A DNA stretch of 64,000 bases from Saccharibacillus soli (GCA_002189105.1 NIOB01000002.1:434001-498000); one strand, 5' to 3'. Shown: positions 40,626-48,349, counted from the first letter of the stretch. Numbers and translations: made by a program. Notes: a model not told the origin generated them from the sequence alone.

Positions 40626-41576
40626 TTGAAAACACCGGTATATTTCAATCATGACGGCGGAGTGGACGATCTGGTCTCGCTGTTCCTGCTGCTGCAAATG
40701 GAAGACGTGGAAGTCACCGGCGTATCGGTTATTCCTGCGGATGGGTATCTGGAGCCTGCTACGGACGCCAGCCGCAAGATCATTGACCGTTTTGGTCGCG
40801 GGCAGGTTGTCGAAGTGTCCAAATCGAACTCTCGCGGCAAAAATCCGTTCCCGGCTGAATGGCGTATGCACTCATTCTTCGTGGATGCGCTGCCGATCCT
40901 GAACGAATCGGGCAAAATGGAAGCTCCGCTGTCGCCGCTTCCGGCGCATCGCCATCTGATCGAGACAGTGAAGAAGACGGAAGGACAGACAACGCTGCTG
41001 TTCACCGGTCCATTGACCGATCTGGCGCGTGCACTGGACGAGGCACCGGAGATTGAAGAGAAGATCGCACGTCTGTTCTGGATGGGCGGAACCTTCCAGA
41101 CGGGCAACGTCCAGGAGCCGGAGCATGATGGCACGGCGGAATGGAACGTATTCTGGGACCCGGAAGCCGCAGATCGCGTATTCCGCAGCGGAATCGAGAT
41201 CGATCTGGTTGCTCTGGAGAGCACCAACAAAGTACCGCTTACGTTGGCGGTTCGCAATCGTTGGGCCTCGGAACGCCGCTTCGAGGGCATTGACTTCCTG
41301 GGACAGTCGTATGCGTTCTGCCCACCGCTTGTGTACATGGAGACGAATTCCACCTATTATCTGTGGGACGTGCTGACGACTGCTTCGCTGGGCAAGCCGG
41401 AGCTTGTTGAGCGTCGCACCGTCAATGCGATCGTCATTCCGGACGGCCCAAGCCAGGGGCGTACGGTCGAGACGGCAGAAGGCCGCCCGGTACAGCTGGT
41501 CTATGATGTGGACGGAGCCGGATTCTTCGACTACATCACCGAGCTGGCGAGAGGGGCCGCAGCCGAGCGTCGCTAA
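40626..41576 (+). CDS. Inosine/uridine-preferring nucleoside hydrolase family protein
   Basis: A 316-aa IunH-family protein. The N-terminal metal motif reads N8-x-D10-G-G-V-D14-D15, so the first Asp of the usual DxDxxxDD calcium site is Asn. 'LLFTGPLTDLARAL' and 'GTAEWNVFWDPEA' (with the N-x-x-x-D-P-E-A ribose-binding motif) are intact. The family hydrolyses the N-glycosidic bond of nucleosides for salvage. I chose TTG 40626 because AAGGAG (40612-40617) sits 8 nt upstream; the GTG at 40617 overlaps that site. It is monocistronic with its own terminator. Substrate range is uncertain because of the altered metal motif. Confidence 0.87.
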   Translation: MKTPVYFNHDGGVDDLVSLFLLLQMEDVEVTGVSVIPADGYLEPATDASRKIIDRFGRGQVVEVSKSNSRGKNPFPAEWRMHSFFVDALPILNESGKMEAPLSPLPAHRHLIETVKKTEGQTTLLFTGPLTDLARALDEAPEIEEKIARLFWMGGTFQTGNVQEPEHDGTAEWNVFWDPEAADRVFRSGIEIDLVALESTNKVPLTLAVRNRWASERRFEGIDFLGQSYAFCPPLVYMETNSTYYLWDVLTTASLGKPELVERRTVNAIVIPDGPSQGRTVETAEGRPVQLVYDVDGAGFFDYITELARGAAAERR

Positions 41577-41628
41577 TTCCGTTCGGCTCCAGCGTCTTGC
41601 TGCGCGAATGGAACACCTTTTACGAGAA

Positions 41629-41663
41629 AAGCGCGTGACCTTCAGGGGGTCGCGCGCTTTTTT
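41629..41663 (+). terminator. Terminator of the nucleoside hydrolase gene
   Basis: AAGCGCGTGACC (41629-41640) pairs with GGTCGCGCGCTT (41648-41659), one mismatch, followed by a run of T. Confidence 0.85.
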
Positions 41664-41746
41664 CGTCGTACCCTGCAACCCACCGACTTAACGAAAAGAT
41701 CCGGCGAAAAAACTTTCTTCAACCTCTCGCTTTTTTGCATCAGGGG

Positions 41747-41781
41747 TGTTATAATTTAAACAAGATTTAGAATAAGTCTAA
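41747..41781 (+). promoter_or_regulatory. Extended -10 promoter and PerR-like box of dps
   Basis: TGTTATAAT (41747-41755) is an extended -10 element with no good -35. TTAGAATAAGTCTAA (41767-41781) matches 12 of 15 positions of the B. subtilis PerR box TTATAATNATTATAA and is itself nearly palindromic. It would lie over the first transcribed bases, the usual repressor position. Confidence 0.65.
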
Positions 41782-41810
41782 ATTTAAAACAAGGGAGTGT
41801 ACAAGAAACT

Positions 41811-42284
41811 ATGGAAACTGTACAAACAAACGTGAACGTAGATGCCACTGCTGAACTGCATCGCACACTGAACAAACAAGTTGCCGACTGGTCGGTTCTC
41901 TATACGAAGCTGCATAACTATCACTGGTATGTAAAAGGAACACATTTCTTCACGCTGCATGCCAAGTTTGAAGAGTTCTACAATGCTGCATCCGAGCGTA
42001 TGGATGAAATCGCAGAACGTCTGCTGACTCTGGGAGGCGCACCGGCAGCGACCCTGCGCGAACATCTGGAGCTGACCAGTGTGTCGGAAGCCAGAGGCGG
42101 AGAAAGCGCGGAGGAAATGGTAGAAACGTTGGCTCGGGACTTCCGCACGCAAGCGGCAGAGCTGGAAGAAGCCATCGAGATCGCGGGTTCGCTGAATGAC
42201 AAAGCCACCGAAGATATGCTGATTGGCATCAAGAGCGCCGTGGACAAAGAGGCGTGGATGCTGGAAGCCTATCTGGGTCGCTAA
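41811..42284 (+). CDS. dps: Dps-family ferritin-like DNA-protection protein
   Basis: A 157-aa Dps protein. The inter-subunit ferroxidase ligands are present with exact family spacing: H38, H50, D65, E69 ('YHWYVKG', 'FTLHAKFEEF', 'RMDEIAER'). Dps dodecamers oxidise Fe(II) with peroxide and store the mineral, protecting DNA. AGGGAG lies upstream of the ATG. The PerR-like box in front fits induction by peroxide as for MrgA of B. subtilis. It is monocistronic. Confidence 0.93.
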   Translation: METVQTNVNVDATAELHRTLNKQVADWSVLYTKLHNYHWYVKGTHFFTLHAKFEEFYNAASERMDEIAERLLTLGGAPAATLREHLELTSVSEARGGESAEEMVETLARDFRTQAAELEEAIEIAGSLNDKATEDMLIGIKSAVDKEAWMLEAYLGR

Positions 42285-42354
42285 TCATCAGCAGCGGATC
42301 TAAGGATCTATACCTTTGATTCCTTTGTGTATTTGAGCATGGAATGAGCATCGG

Positions 42355-42400
42355 GCCGATTTCAGAAGCGCTGGACAAGCAGCTTCGAGATCGGCTTTTT
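42355..42400 (+). terminator. Terminator of dps
   Basis: GCCGATTTCAGAAGC (42355-42369) pairs with GCTTCGAGATCGGC (ending 42395), with one wobble and one bulged base, followed by TTTTT. Confidence 0.78.
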
Positions 42401-42535
42401 CGTTTGGGATAGGGTCACTCTTTCGGGTGTTTTCGACACCAAATCGCCGTGAATCATGCGCTTATTTTTCACCTTACTGCTTTATGATACAGATAGATGT
42501 GATTCAGATCATTTACAAGATGAGGTGTGAGACGT

Positions 42536-43828
42536 ATGAGCGAACGTTCGACGCTGCTTGCGGAAGCGGAAGAGTTTATTCGGCAGTGTTATGCGGAGCG
42601 AAAATCTACGGCGGAAGAAACCGAACTTCGTCTGCGGGAAATCGTACGCGAGATTGAAGAGAGCGGGACTTACCGCCATACGTATGAGGAGCTTCAGCAT
42701 GGAGCGCGTATGGCTTGGCGCAACAGCAACCGCTGTATTGGACGCCTGCCCTGGGATAGTCTGCATGTGATCGACCAGCGTGAAGCTTCAAGTGAAGAAG
42801 AGATTGCCCAGGCGCTGATCCACCATCTGGACTATGCGACAAATGGAGGCCGGATTCGCCCGACCATCACGATCCTCAAGCCTGAACAAGGCGGACTTCC
42901 CGGTGCGCGAGTCTGGAATGAACAGTTGATTCGATATGCCGGTTATGAAGCGGAAGATGGACGTAAGATCGGTGACCCGGCATCGCTGGCTTTTACCCGG
43001 ATCTGTGAGCAGCTTGGCTGGCAGGGAGAACGCACGGATTATGACATTTTACCGCTGGTGATCCAGCTTGACGGGGGCACTCCCCGGTGGTTTAGCCTGC
43101 CGCGTAAGCATGTGCTGGAAGTCGAGATCCGTCATGCCGATCTGCCTGGCTTCGATGAGCTTGGACTTCGCTGGTATGCCGTGCCTGCGGTGTCCGGGAT
43201 GAGGCTGGAGATCGGCGGAATTCGTTACAGCGGAGCGCCTTTTAACGGTTGGTACATGGGAACCGAGATCGGGGCGAGGAACTTTGCAGACGAAGACCGT
43301 TATCACAAGCTGCCCGCCATCGCCGATCTGATGGGACTGGATCGCAGCCGGCGCAGTACGCTGTGGCAGGATCGCGCATTGGTTGAGTTGAATGTGGCGG
43401 TGTTGGAATCTTACCGCGCGGCAGGCGTCAGCATCGTCGATCATCATACGGCTGCGGCGCAGTTTGAGACTTTTGAGCGTCGGGAACAGGAGGCAGGCCG
43501 CCCCGTGACCGGCAATTGGGCCTGGCTCATTCCGCCCATGTCACCCGCGACTACCCACGTATTCCACAAGCGCTACGACAATACGGTGCTCAAGCCAAAC
43601 TTCTTTTATGGGAAAAAGCCTTATGCAGCGACAACCGCGCCGACAGCTGAGGATGCTGCCTGTCCGGTAACAGGAGCGAAAGCCAAGCCGGAAGCGCTAG
43701 GAACGATTGGTCGTTCCCCAATCCCGCCCCACGCAGGCGATCAAGCCGAGCAGAACACAGAAACCTCGCCTGGTGAGGGGAAACGCTCAGGCCCTTCTCA
43801 AGCACCGATGGGCTGCCCGTTTCACTAA
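42536..43828 (+). CDS. nos: Bacterial nitric oxide synthase oxygenase with a Cys-Pro-rich C-terminal tail
   Basis: A 430-aa protein. Residues 1-~363 match bacterial NOS over full length: heme-thiolate C67 in 'WRNSNRCIGRLPW', substrate Glu E244 in 'GWYMGTEIGARNF', and 'VDHHTAAAQF'. It oxidises arginine to NO and citrulline using host flavodoxin-type reductases; NO protects Bacilli against oxidative stress and antibiotics. Residues ~364-430 form an extra Ala/Pro/Glu-rich tail with 'ACPVTG' (376-377 Cys-Pro) and the terminus 'MGCPFH' (427-428 Cys-Pro), absent from the ~363-aa B. subtilis enzyme. ATG 42536 has GAGGTG 8 nt upstream. A TGTGA half-site (42498-42502) may bind a Crp/Fnr protein (weak). 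Confidence 0.93.
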   Translation: MSERSTLLAEAEEFIRQCYAERKSTAEETELRLREIVREIEESGTYRHTYEELQHGARMAWRNSNRCIGRLPWDSLHVIDQREASSEEEIAQALIHHLDYATNGGRIRPTITILKPEQGGLPGARVWNEQLIRYAGYEAEDGRKIGDPASLAFTRICEQLGWQGERTDYDILPLVIQLDGGTPRWFSLPRKHVLEVEIRHADLPGFDELGLRWYAVPAVSGMRLEIGGIRYSGAPFNGWYMGTEIGARNFADEDRYHKLPAIADLMGLDRSRRSTLWQDRALVELNVAVLESYRAAGVSIVDHHTAAAQFETFERREQEAGRPVTGNWAWLIPPMSPATTHVFHKRYDNTVLKPNFFYGKKPYAATTAPTAEDAACPVTGAKAKPEALGTIGRSPIPPHAGDQAEQNTETSPGEGKRSGPSQAPMGCPFH

Positions 43829-43860
43829 TCCAGAGTGCCGATAAAGAGTAGGCTTCCTAT

Positions 43861-43892
43861 AGGACGAACAGAGTGAAGGACGAGCAGAGTGA
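43861..43892. repeat. Tandem 16-bp duplication
   Basis: AGGACGAACAGAGTGA is followed immediately by AGGACGAGCAGAGTGA (one mismatch), between the NOS stop codon and its terminator. It is probably a recent slippage duplication. Confidence 0.6.
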
Positions 43893-43898
43893 CAAATA

Positions 43899-43938
43899 AA
43901 GGCGGCCGGTTTCCGGATTGGAAACCGACCGCCTTTTG
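43899..43938. terminator. Bidirectional terminator between nos and the SDR gene
   Basis: AAGGCGGCCGGTTTCC pairs with GGAAACCGACCGCCTT (one bulged position). It has a T-run on the plus strand and TTTATTT on the minus strand, serving two convergent genes. Confidence 0.8.
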
Positions 43939-43956
43939 GCCATGTGCAGCCTATCG

Positions 43957-44685
43957 TTATTGAGGATTCGTCGTCCAGATGCCAGCCGATTTCACGAAGA
44001 CGCGTGCAGGCAGCTTCAGGGTAGCGACGGCAAGATCCGCTACATCTTCCGGCTGCATCATGCGGTCTTCATCGCCGATGGGCAGATTGTTCGTGGAAGC
44101 CAGCTCCGTGTTCACTGTGCTTGGGGTCAGCGCCGTCACGCGGATGTTGGACTTGCGTACTTCCTGCATCAGCGATTCGCTCAGGCTAATCAGAGCGGCT
44201 TTGGACGCGCAGTAAGCCGATCCCGTTGCAAAACCGCGTTCACCCGCAGTGGAAGCCACATTCAGGATGCTGCCGCTGTTTTGCTCCAGCATGAACGGCA
44301 GTGCGGCACGTGTCGTGTAGTAAGCGCCCATCAGATTGACACGGATGATCCGCTCCCACTCTTCGGGGTCCATCTCGGCTAATTTGCCAAAGGTCGCAAT
44401 CCCTGCATTGTTAATCAGAATATCAATAGCGCCGAGCTGGTCGTGCAGCGACTGTACCGCAGCTTCGATGTCTGCGCGTACCGATACGTCGGCGGCCTCT
44501 ACGAATACATGCACACCGTATTTTTCCTTCAACTCACTGGCCAGCGCTTCCAGATCGGAAGATGTACGGGCGATCAGCCCCAGATGGACGCCCTCGGCAG
44601 CCAACGCTTCGGCAACCGCGCGGCCGATCCCTTTCCCTGCTCCGGTGATGACTGCCGTTTGATTTTTAAGCTCAAGCATCGTCAC
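43957..44685 (-). CDS. Short-chain dehydrogenase, 3-ketoacyl-ACP reductase-like
   Basis: A 242-aa SDR with a complete classical motif set: cofactor loop 'TGAGKGIG' near residue 15, 'NNAGIATFG', catalytic Ser in 'NVASTAGERG', and Tyr/Lys in 'AYCASKAAL'. An Arg after strand 2 ('IARTSSD') suggests NADPH preference. It resembles FabG and B. subtilis YvrD/YmfI-like reductases; the true substrate is unknown. GTG 44685 is preceded by AGGAGGAG at 7-nt spacing; ATG 44679 is an alternative. It is monocistronic, with nos converging from the other side. Confidence 0.87.
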   Translation of the reverse strand: MTMLELKNQTAVITGAGKGIGRAVAEALAAEGVHLGLIARTSSDLEALASELKEKYGVHVFVEAADVSVRADIEAAVQSLHDQLGAIDILINNAGIATFGKLAEMDPEEWERIIRVNLMGAYYTTRAALPFMLEQNSGSILNVASTAGERGFATGSAYCASKAALISLSESLMQEVRKSNIRVTALTPSTVNTELASTNNLPIGDEDRMMQPEDVADLAVATLKLPARVFVKSAGIWTTNPQ

Positions 44686-44850
44686 GATTTAGCTCCTCCT
44701 CGAAATGAAAAATCTCTCCCTAAAAGTGTAACGGACGAGATGGGATTTTCCAAGCGAACAAGAGGCCAGAGGGGAGGAAGAACTCTTTTTTTCGCTCAAT
44801 CCTTGGTAAGTTGTTTCAAAAAGCGAGGAAGCGGGTAAAATTATTATTTG

Positions 44851-44880
44851 TTTCCATTTTTCTCTGAATAGCGGTATACT
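44851..44880 (+). promoter_or_regulatory. Candidate promoter of the zinc-peptidase-like gene
   Basis: TTTCCA (44851-44856), 18 bp, TATACT (44875-44880) lies 75 bp before the ATG at 44955. The leader can form a partial CTTCCCT/AGGGAG hairpin. Confidence 0.45.
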
Positions 44881-44954
44881 ATTCTTCGTCTTCCCTATAA
44901 AAAGAGGGAGCTTGTGCCGATATTTAGAGTAAAAAAAGGAACGGGAGCAGCCGC

Positions 44955-45434
44955 ATGAACAGAACCCTTATCGAACATACCGTCCTCGATGTCTTAACCC
45001 GTTCGAACAGCAAGATCGAAGTGGTACTGGAGAATCTCTTCCCTGGTAAACGATTGGTCGGCGGTAAATATAACCTCGACGACAATCGCATCACCCTGTA
45101 TCTTGGCGTGCTCGAAGAACAATGCAAGATGTTATTCGGAACGTTGGAGCCTTTCGAGGAATACGTGCGTGTAGTCTTAGCGCATGAACTCGGACACGCC
45201 CATGATCCGGAACTGGAATACCTGTCGGAACGTCTGGTTAAGATTCGCGGCAGACTGCCCCGTACCCGCATTTCTTTGCGACTTGAAGAAAATGCGTGGC
45301 GTTATGCGGATGACCTGCTGCGTATGGAGAACCCGGCCATGTTTGATACAATCATGGGCCAGTCACTCAGCAGCTATTATGAAGTTCTGCCCGAATATGC
45401 TGAATATATGCAGTCTGCCGCTACGACGGCGTAA
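44955..45434 (+). CDS. Putative zinc metallopeptidase-like protein (IrrE/ImmA-like HExxH)
   Basis: A 159-aa cytoplasmic protein with H77-E78-L-G-H81 in 'VVLAHELGHAHD'. About 30 residues further comes 'LEENAWRYADDLL', in which E111 or E112 could be the third zinc ligand, as in M78 (IrrE/ImmA) peptidases. No signal peptide, membrane segment or HTH is seen. M78 peptidases often cleave a repressor or anti-sigma partner; here an ECF sigma/anti-sigma pair lies immediately downstream but in a separate transcription unit. GGGAG precedes the ATG. Function beyond the metal motif is unknown. Confidence 0.6.
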   Translation: MNRTLIEHTVLDVLTRSNSKIEVVLENLFPGKRLVGGKYNLDDNRITLYLGVLEEQCKMLFGTLEPFEEYVRVVLAHELGHAHDPELEYLSERLVKIRGRLPRTRISLRLEENAWRYADDLLRMENPAMFDTIMGQSLSSYYEVLPEYAEYMQSAATTA

Positions 45435-45464
45435 TGTTTGCGAGTTGCCGCTTAACTTGAGTTC

Positions 45465-45515
45465 AATTCCGGCTCTGACATCCTGATTTGCAGGATGCAG
45501 GCCGGAATTTTTTTT
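45465..45515 (+). terminator. Strong terminator of the metallopeptidase-like gene
   Basis: AATTCCGGC (45465-45473) pairs with GCCGGAATT (45501-45509), with an inner CATCCTG/CAGGATG stem and a run of eight or more T. It isolates the sigma gene from upstream transcription. Confidence 0.9.
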
Positions 45516-45523
45516 GCGCGTTT

Positions 45524-45548
45524 TGCAACTTTTGTGCGAGCCGAACGT
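45524..45548 (+). promoter_or_regulatory. ECF-type (autoregulated) promoter of the sigma/anti-sigma operon
   Basis: TGCAAC (45524-45529), a 16-bp spacer and CGT (45546-45548) match the AAC...CGT pattern of extracytoplasmic-function sigma promoters in Bacilli. It lies directly after the terminator and 32 bp before the inferred start codon, as expected for autoregulation. Transcription should begin near 45555. Confidence 0.65.
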
Positions 45549-45579
45549 GATTGGAGTGTTCCGAAAGGAGGGGGAAGCG

Positions 45580-46080
45580 ATCCGATCGCTGGACGAGCTG
45601 TATCGATTGTATGTGCAAGATGTGTACCGCTATCTATTTTATTTATGCAAAGATCCTCATACCGCTGAAGATCTCACCCAGGAGACGTTCGCGCGGGCCT
45701 ACTCGCATATCGAAGGATTCGATGACCTGGAGCGGGTCAAGCGTTGGCTGCTGCGCGTCGCCCATAACGCTTTTATCGATCGCACCCGCAAGGCGAAGCG
45801 CATGGAGGTTCGGGAAAGCGAATTTTTCGATCAGCTGCGGGATATCGAGACGCCCGAGACGCTGCTGATTGGCAAAGAGGCAGGTCAAGAAGCCCGCAGA
45901 ATGTTGGAGGAACTGCCCGATGCGCAAAAGCAGGCCTTTCTGCTGTATCACCATTATGAATTTAGTTATGCCGAAGCCGCCGAGGTGATGGGCATCGGAT
46001 TGTCGCTGTACAAGTCGCATCTGTTCCGGGCGCGTCAGAAATTAAAAGGATATACCGAAAGGAGACTGCGGCATGAATGA
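45580..46080 (+). CDS. ECF sigma factor, SigM-like, with apparent AUC start
   Basis: A 166-aa protein with region 2 ('DELYRLYVQDVYRYLF', 'AEDLTQETFARAY', 'VKRWLLRVAHNAFID') and region 4 ('LPDAQKQAFLLYHHYEFSYA', 'LYKSHLFRARQKL'). No normal start codon is well placed. AAAGGAGGGGG (45564-45574) is a perfect Shine-Dalgarno, and the in-frame codon 8 nt after it is ATC (45580). The upstream GTGs (45547, 45556) lie within or at the edge of the ECF promoter and lack a binding site. It overlaps the anti-sigma gene by 8 bp. It probably drives a cell-envelope stress regulon including itself. Confidence 0.85.
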   Translation: MRSLDELYRLYVQDVYRYLFYLCKDPHTAEDLTQETFARAYSHIEGFDDLERVKRWLLRVAHNAFIDRTRKAKRMEVRESEFFDQLRDIETPETLLIGKEAGQEARRMLEELPDAQKQAFLLYHHYEFSYAEAAEVMGIGLSLYKSHLFRARQKLKGYTERRLRHE

Positions 46081-47341
46081 ATCATTCAAGCGTAAACTGC
46101 AAGCTTATCACGAAGGTACATTGTCGGAGGCTGAACGCGAAGAAATAGAAGCGGAACTGGAGAAGCTGGAAGCCTATCAGGTCTATCTGGATGAAGCGAT
46201 GAATGAAGAAGAGGAGAGTCGTGAGCGAAGCGAAGACCAGCGGCGGCAGAGGGAAGAGGGCAAGGTTCAGCGGCTTAAGGAACGGAAAATTATCCGCCGT
46301 GCCAAGTGGAAGTCGCGCGGGATTACCGTGCTGATCGTGCTGATCGTGATGGGAGCGGTCTGGGGCGGATCGAAGCTGGCGACGAAATATTATTACACAC
46401 AGCGGGAAGTCGGTTCTACAGGCCAGGCGATGCGCGAAGTGAATCAGCAGGCGCTGTCTTCGATTGTCGAGATGACGATGCCCAACCGCTATCTGGCCAT
46501 TAATCTTCAAGACCCAGGTGTCTTTTTCGATATGAATATCGAAGGATCGGTGCAGCATAAGGTCGGCAGTCACTTGCGATCGGAAAAAGAACTTCGTCAG
46601 CGTTATCTATGGGGACGGATTCGTGATACCCGTGTGCAAAGTCGAGACAGCGCACCCTATATGAACGATCTGACCCGGATTGAGGAAGGCAGCTTCTGGC
46701 TGCCAGGCGGAAGCGAAAGAGCCACGGAACAGGCCGGGAACGCCAAGGTGTGGCAGGCGTTATCCGAGCTGCCCAAGATGACCGTATCAGAGCTGTACAT
46801 CTCACTCGACAAAGAATATGAACAGCCTGAATTGGATGATGCGTTCGCCGGTCTTCGCGTGACACCGGACTGGTTCGCGGTTCGCAGCGGACAGGAATGG
46901 GCGGGAGTGGGATATACTATCGGGGATGAGAAAGGGAACAGTCGGAAAGCCCAGCCAGCGGAATATCTGAATCTTAGCGTGCAGTATCCGATCGGCTTGA
47001 GCTGGGCAGGGGATGTGTTTCTGTCTCCGGGTGAAAAACCGGACGAAACCCGTTCCTGGGCGGACGGCATGGTTCGCGCACTCAAACGCATTGCGCAAAG
47101 CCCGGAAGTAGCCAAATCGGTAAGCTCTATTGATTTTGGCGCAGCGGCTGCCGAAGTGCAGAAGAACGGTGGCAAGGTGTATGGCGTCGTCGTCACAGGC
47201 CGAAGTGAAGAGTTGGCGAAGCTGCAAGGCAAAGCCTGGATGAAAGGCGCAATTGTGCGGATGGGAGAAAGTATGCTGGACACCGAGCAGGATGACCCTT
47301 ATGTCCCACAGAGCCAGCGCCATGAGGTGAGCCTACCCTAG
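46073..47341 (+). CDS. Anti-sigma factor, YhdL-like
   Basis: A 422-aa single-span membrane protein: a highly charged cytoplasmic N-terminus (~1-82; Glu/Arg-rich helices that would hold the sigma factor), one TM ('GITVLIVLIVMGAVWGG', ~83-100), and a large extracytoplasmic domain of ~320 residues. The layout matches the Sigma_reg_N/Sigma_reg_C proteins such as YhdL, the SigM anti-sigma factor of B. subtilis. No classical zinc HxxxCxxC anti-sigma motif is seen, as is normal for YhdL. It overlaps the sigma gene by 8 bp, ensuring coupled synthesis. Confidence 0.85.
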   Translation: MNESFKRKLQAYHEGTLSEAEREEIEAELEKLEAYQVYLDEAMNEEEESRERSEDQRRQREEGKVQRLKERKIIRRAKWKSRGITVLIVLIVMGAVWGGSKLATKYYYTQREVGSTGQAMREVNQQALSSIVEMTMPNRYLAINLQDPGVFFDMNIEGSVQHKVGSHLRSEKELRQRYLWGRIRDTRVQSRDSAPYMNDLTRIEEGSFWLPGGSERATEQAGNAKVWQALSELPKMTVSELYISLDKEYEQPELDDAFAGLRVTPDWFAVRSGQEWAGVGYTIGDEKGNSRKAQPAEYLNLSVQYPIGLSWAGDVFLSPGEKPDETRSWADGMVRALKRIAQSPEVAKSVSSIDFGAAAAEVQKNGGKVYGVVVTGRSEELAKLQGKAWMKGAIVRMGESMLDTEQDDPYVPQSQRHEVSLP

Positions 47342-47361
47342 AGACTGATGGGCATTCTATC

Positions 47362-47406
47362 AAAACCGGTACCCTGAGTTGAACATTCCAGGGTGCCGGT
47401 TTTTTC
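47362..47406 (+). terminator. Terminator of the sigma/anti-sigma operon
   Basis: AAAACCGGTACCCTG (47362-47376) pairs with CAGGGTGCCGGTTTT (47389-47403), one mismatch, followed by T. On the minus strand it also ends in a U-run. Confidence 0.88.
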
Positions 47407-47495
47407 GCATAACCAAATTTGAGTATTCAGGATTCGGCAGTCCGGATCGAACAGCCAGAAATAAAAAGATGCAGACGTTCTCTCATCCATTCTGC

Positions 47496-48314
47496 CTAAA
47501 AGATTTGAAAAATCGGTTCTTCCGACAAATGGCGAACCGGAAGTCCGGGGAACTGCTCGGCCAACTGCCGCGCCAGCCTCTCCATGCCCGGCACTTCGCT
47601 CTCGGCATGACCTAATACAATCAACCCGCAGCGGCGGCCAAGCCGGTTGGCTTCGCGTACATACTCCGGCGTCTCCCACTCGGGGCCTTCACCGCACAGA
47701 ATCAGATCAGCCTCTCCCCTTTCCAGCAGCGGGATCACCGATGTTCCGCCGCCGCGATAGCCAACCAGTACGCCTACACGTGAGTATGCGGCGGAAGCAT
47801 CGCCGACGATCCGCAGCGAAGAGAGGTTAAGCCGCTGCTTAACGTCTGCCGCAATCTCTCCAAGCGCCGCAGTAGGCAGATGAAGCAGCGCCGCTTCCGG
47901 GCGATGTTCGTGGACATATTCTTCCCAGCCCAGCGCTTCAATTAATCCGGCGGTTACGCCATCAGGAGCGTAGCGATGCAGTCCGTCGTGAAAACGGAAC
48001 ACATTCATTCCAAGCGATTCGATCTTTTGCCTTTTGAGCGCTTCGAGATGGCCTTCCGGCACTTCGGCTCTGCGTTCATGATGGGAGAAAAATAATCCCT
48101 CATGTCCGATCACCAGATTGGCGCCCCACTGCGCTGCGCGTTCCATCACCGACAGCGTGGGCATAAATGTCGTGACAATCCCAGCGACCGGGGCGTTGAG
48201 ATCGCCAATCAGCAGTCGGTCGGAAGTAGGCTCCGGCAGCGGGGCAGCGAGTGGTTGAAGCAGAGCGTCGATTACCGTGCGAACGGTAATCGGGGATGAA
48301 GATAGGGAATTCAT
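47496..48314 (-). CDS. Nif3/DUF34-like dinuclear metal-centre protein
   Basis: A 272-aa protein with the Nif3-family signatures 'ANLVIGHEGLFF' (His/Glu metal ligands), 'VFRFHDGLHRYAPDGV' and, at the C-terminus, 'LGHAESEVPGMERLA' (His and Glu ligands). The family (GTP cyclohydrolase I type 2 / NIF3) is widespread but its reaction is poorly defined. I chose ATG 48314, with AGGAGG 8 nt upstream; the longer ORF has no binding site. It lies just after the uronate operon on the same strand, separated by a hairpin, so it may receive some read-through. Confidence 0.82.
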   Translation of the reverse strand: MNSLSSSPITVRTVIDALLQPLAAPLPEPTSDRLLIGDLNAPVAGIVTTFMPTLSVMERAAQWGANLVIGHEGLFFSHHERRAEVPEGHLEALKRQKIESLGMNVFRFHDGLHRYAPDGVTAGLIEALGWEEYVHEHRPEAALLHLPTAALGEIAADVKQRLNLSSLRIVGDASAAYSRVGVLVGYRGGGTSVIPLLERGEADLILCGEGPEWETPEYVREANRLGRRCGLIVLGHAESEVPGMERLARQLAEQFPGLPVRHLSEEPIFQIF

Positions 48315-48349
48315 GACTGATCCTCCTGTCTGATTCGATAGCAACAAGC

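Noticed and set aside
42498-42513. Fnr/Crp box (TGTGATTCAGATCATT) before nos
   Set aside because: Only one half-site matches TGTGA-N6-TCACA well; kept as a remark in the gene entry and not as a feature.
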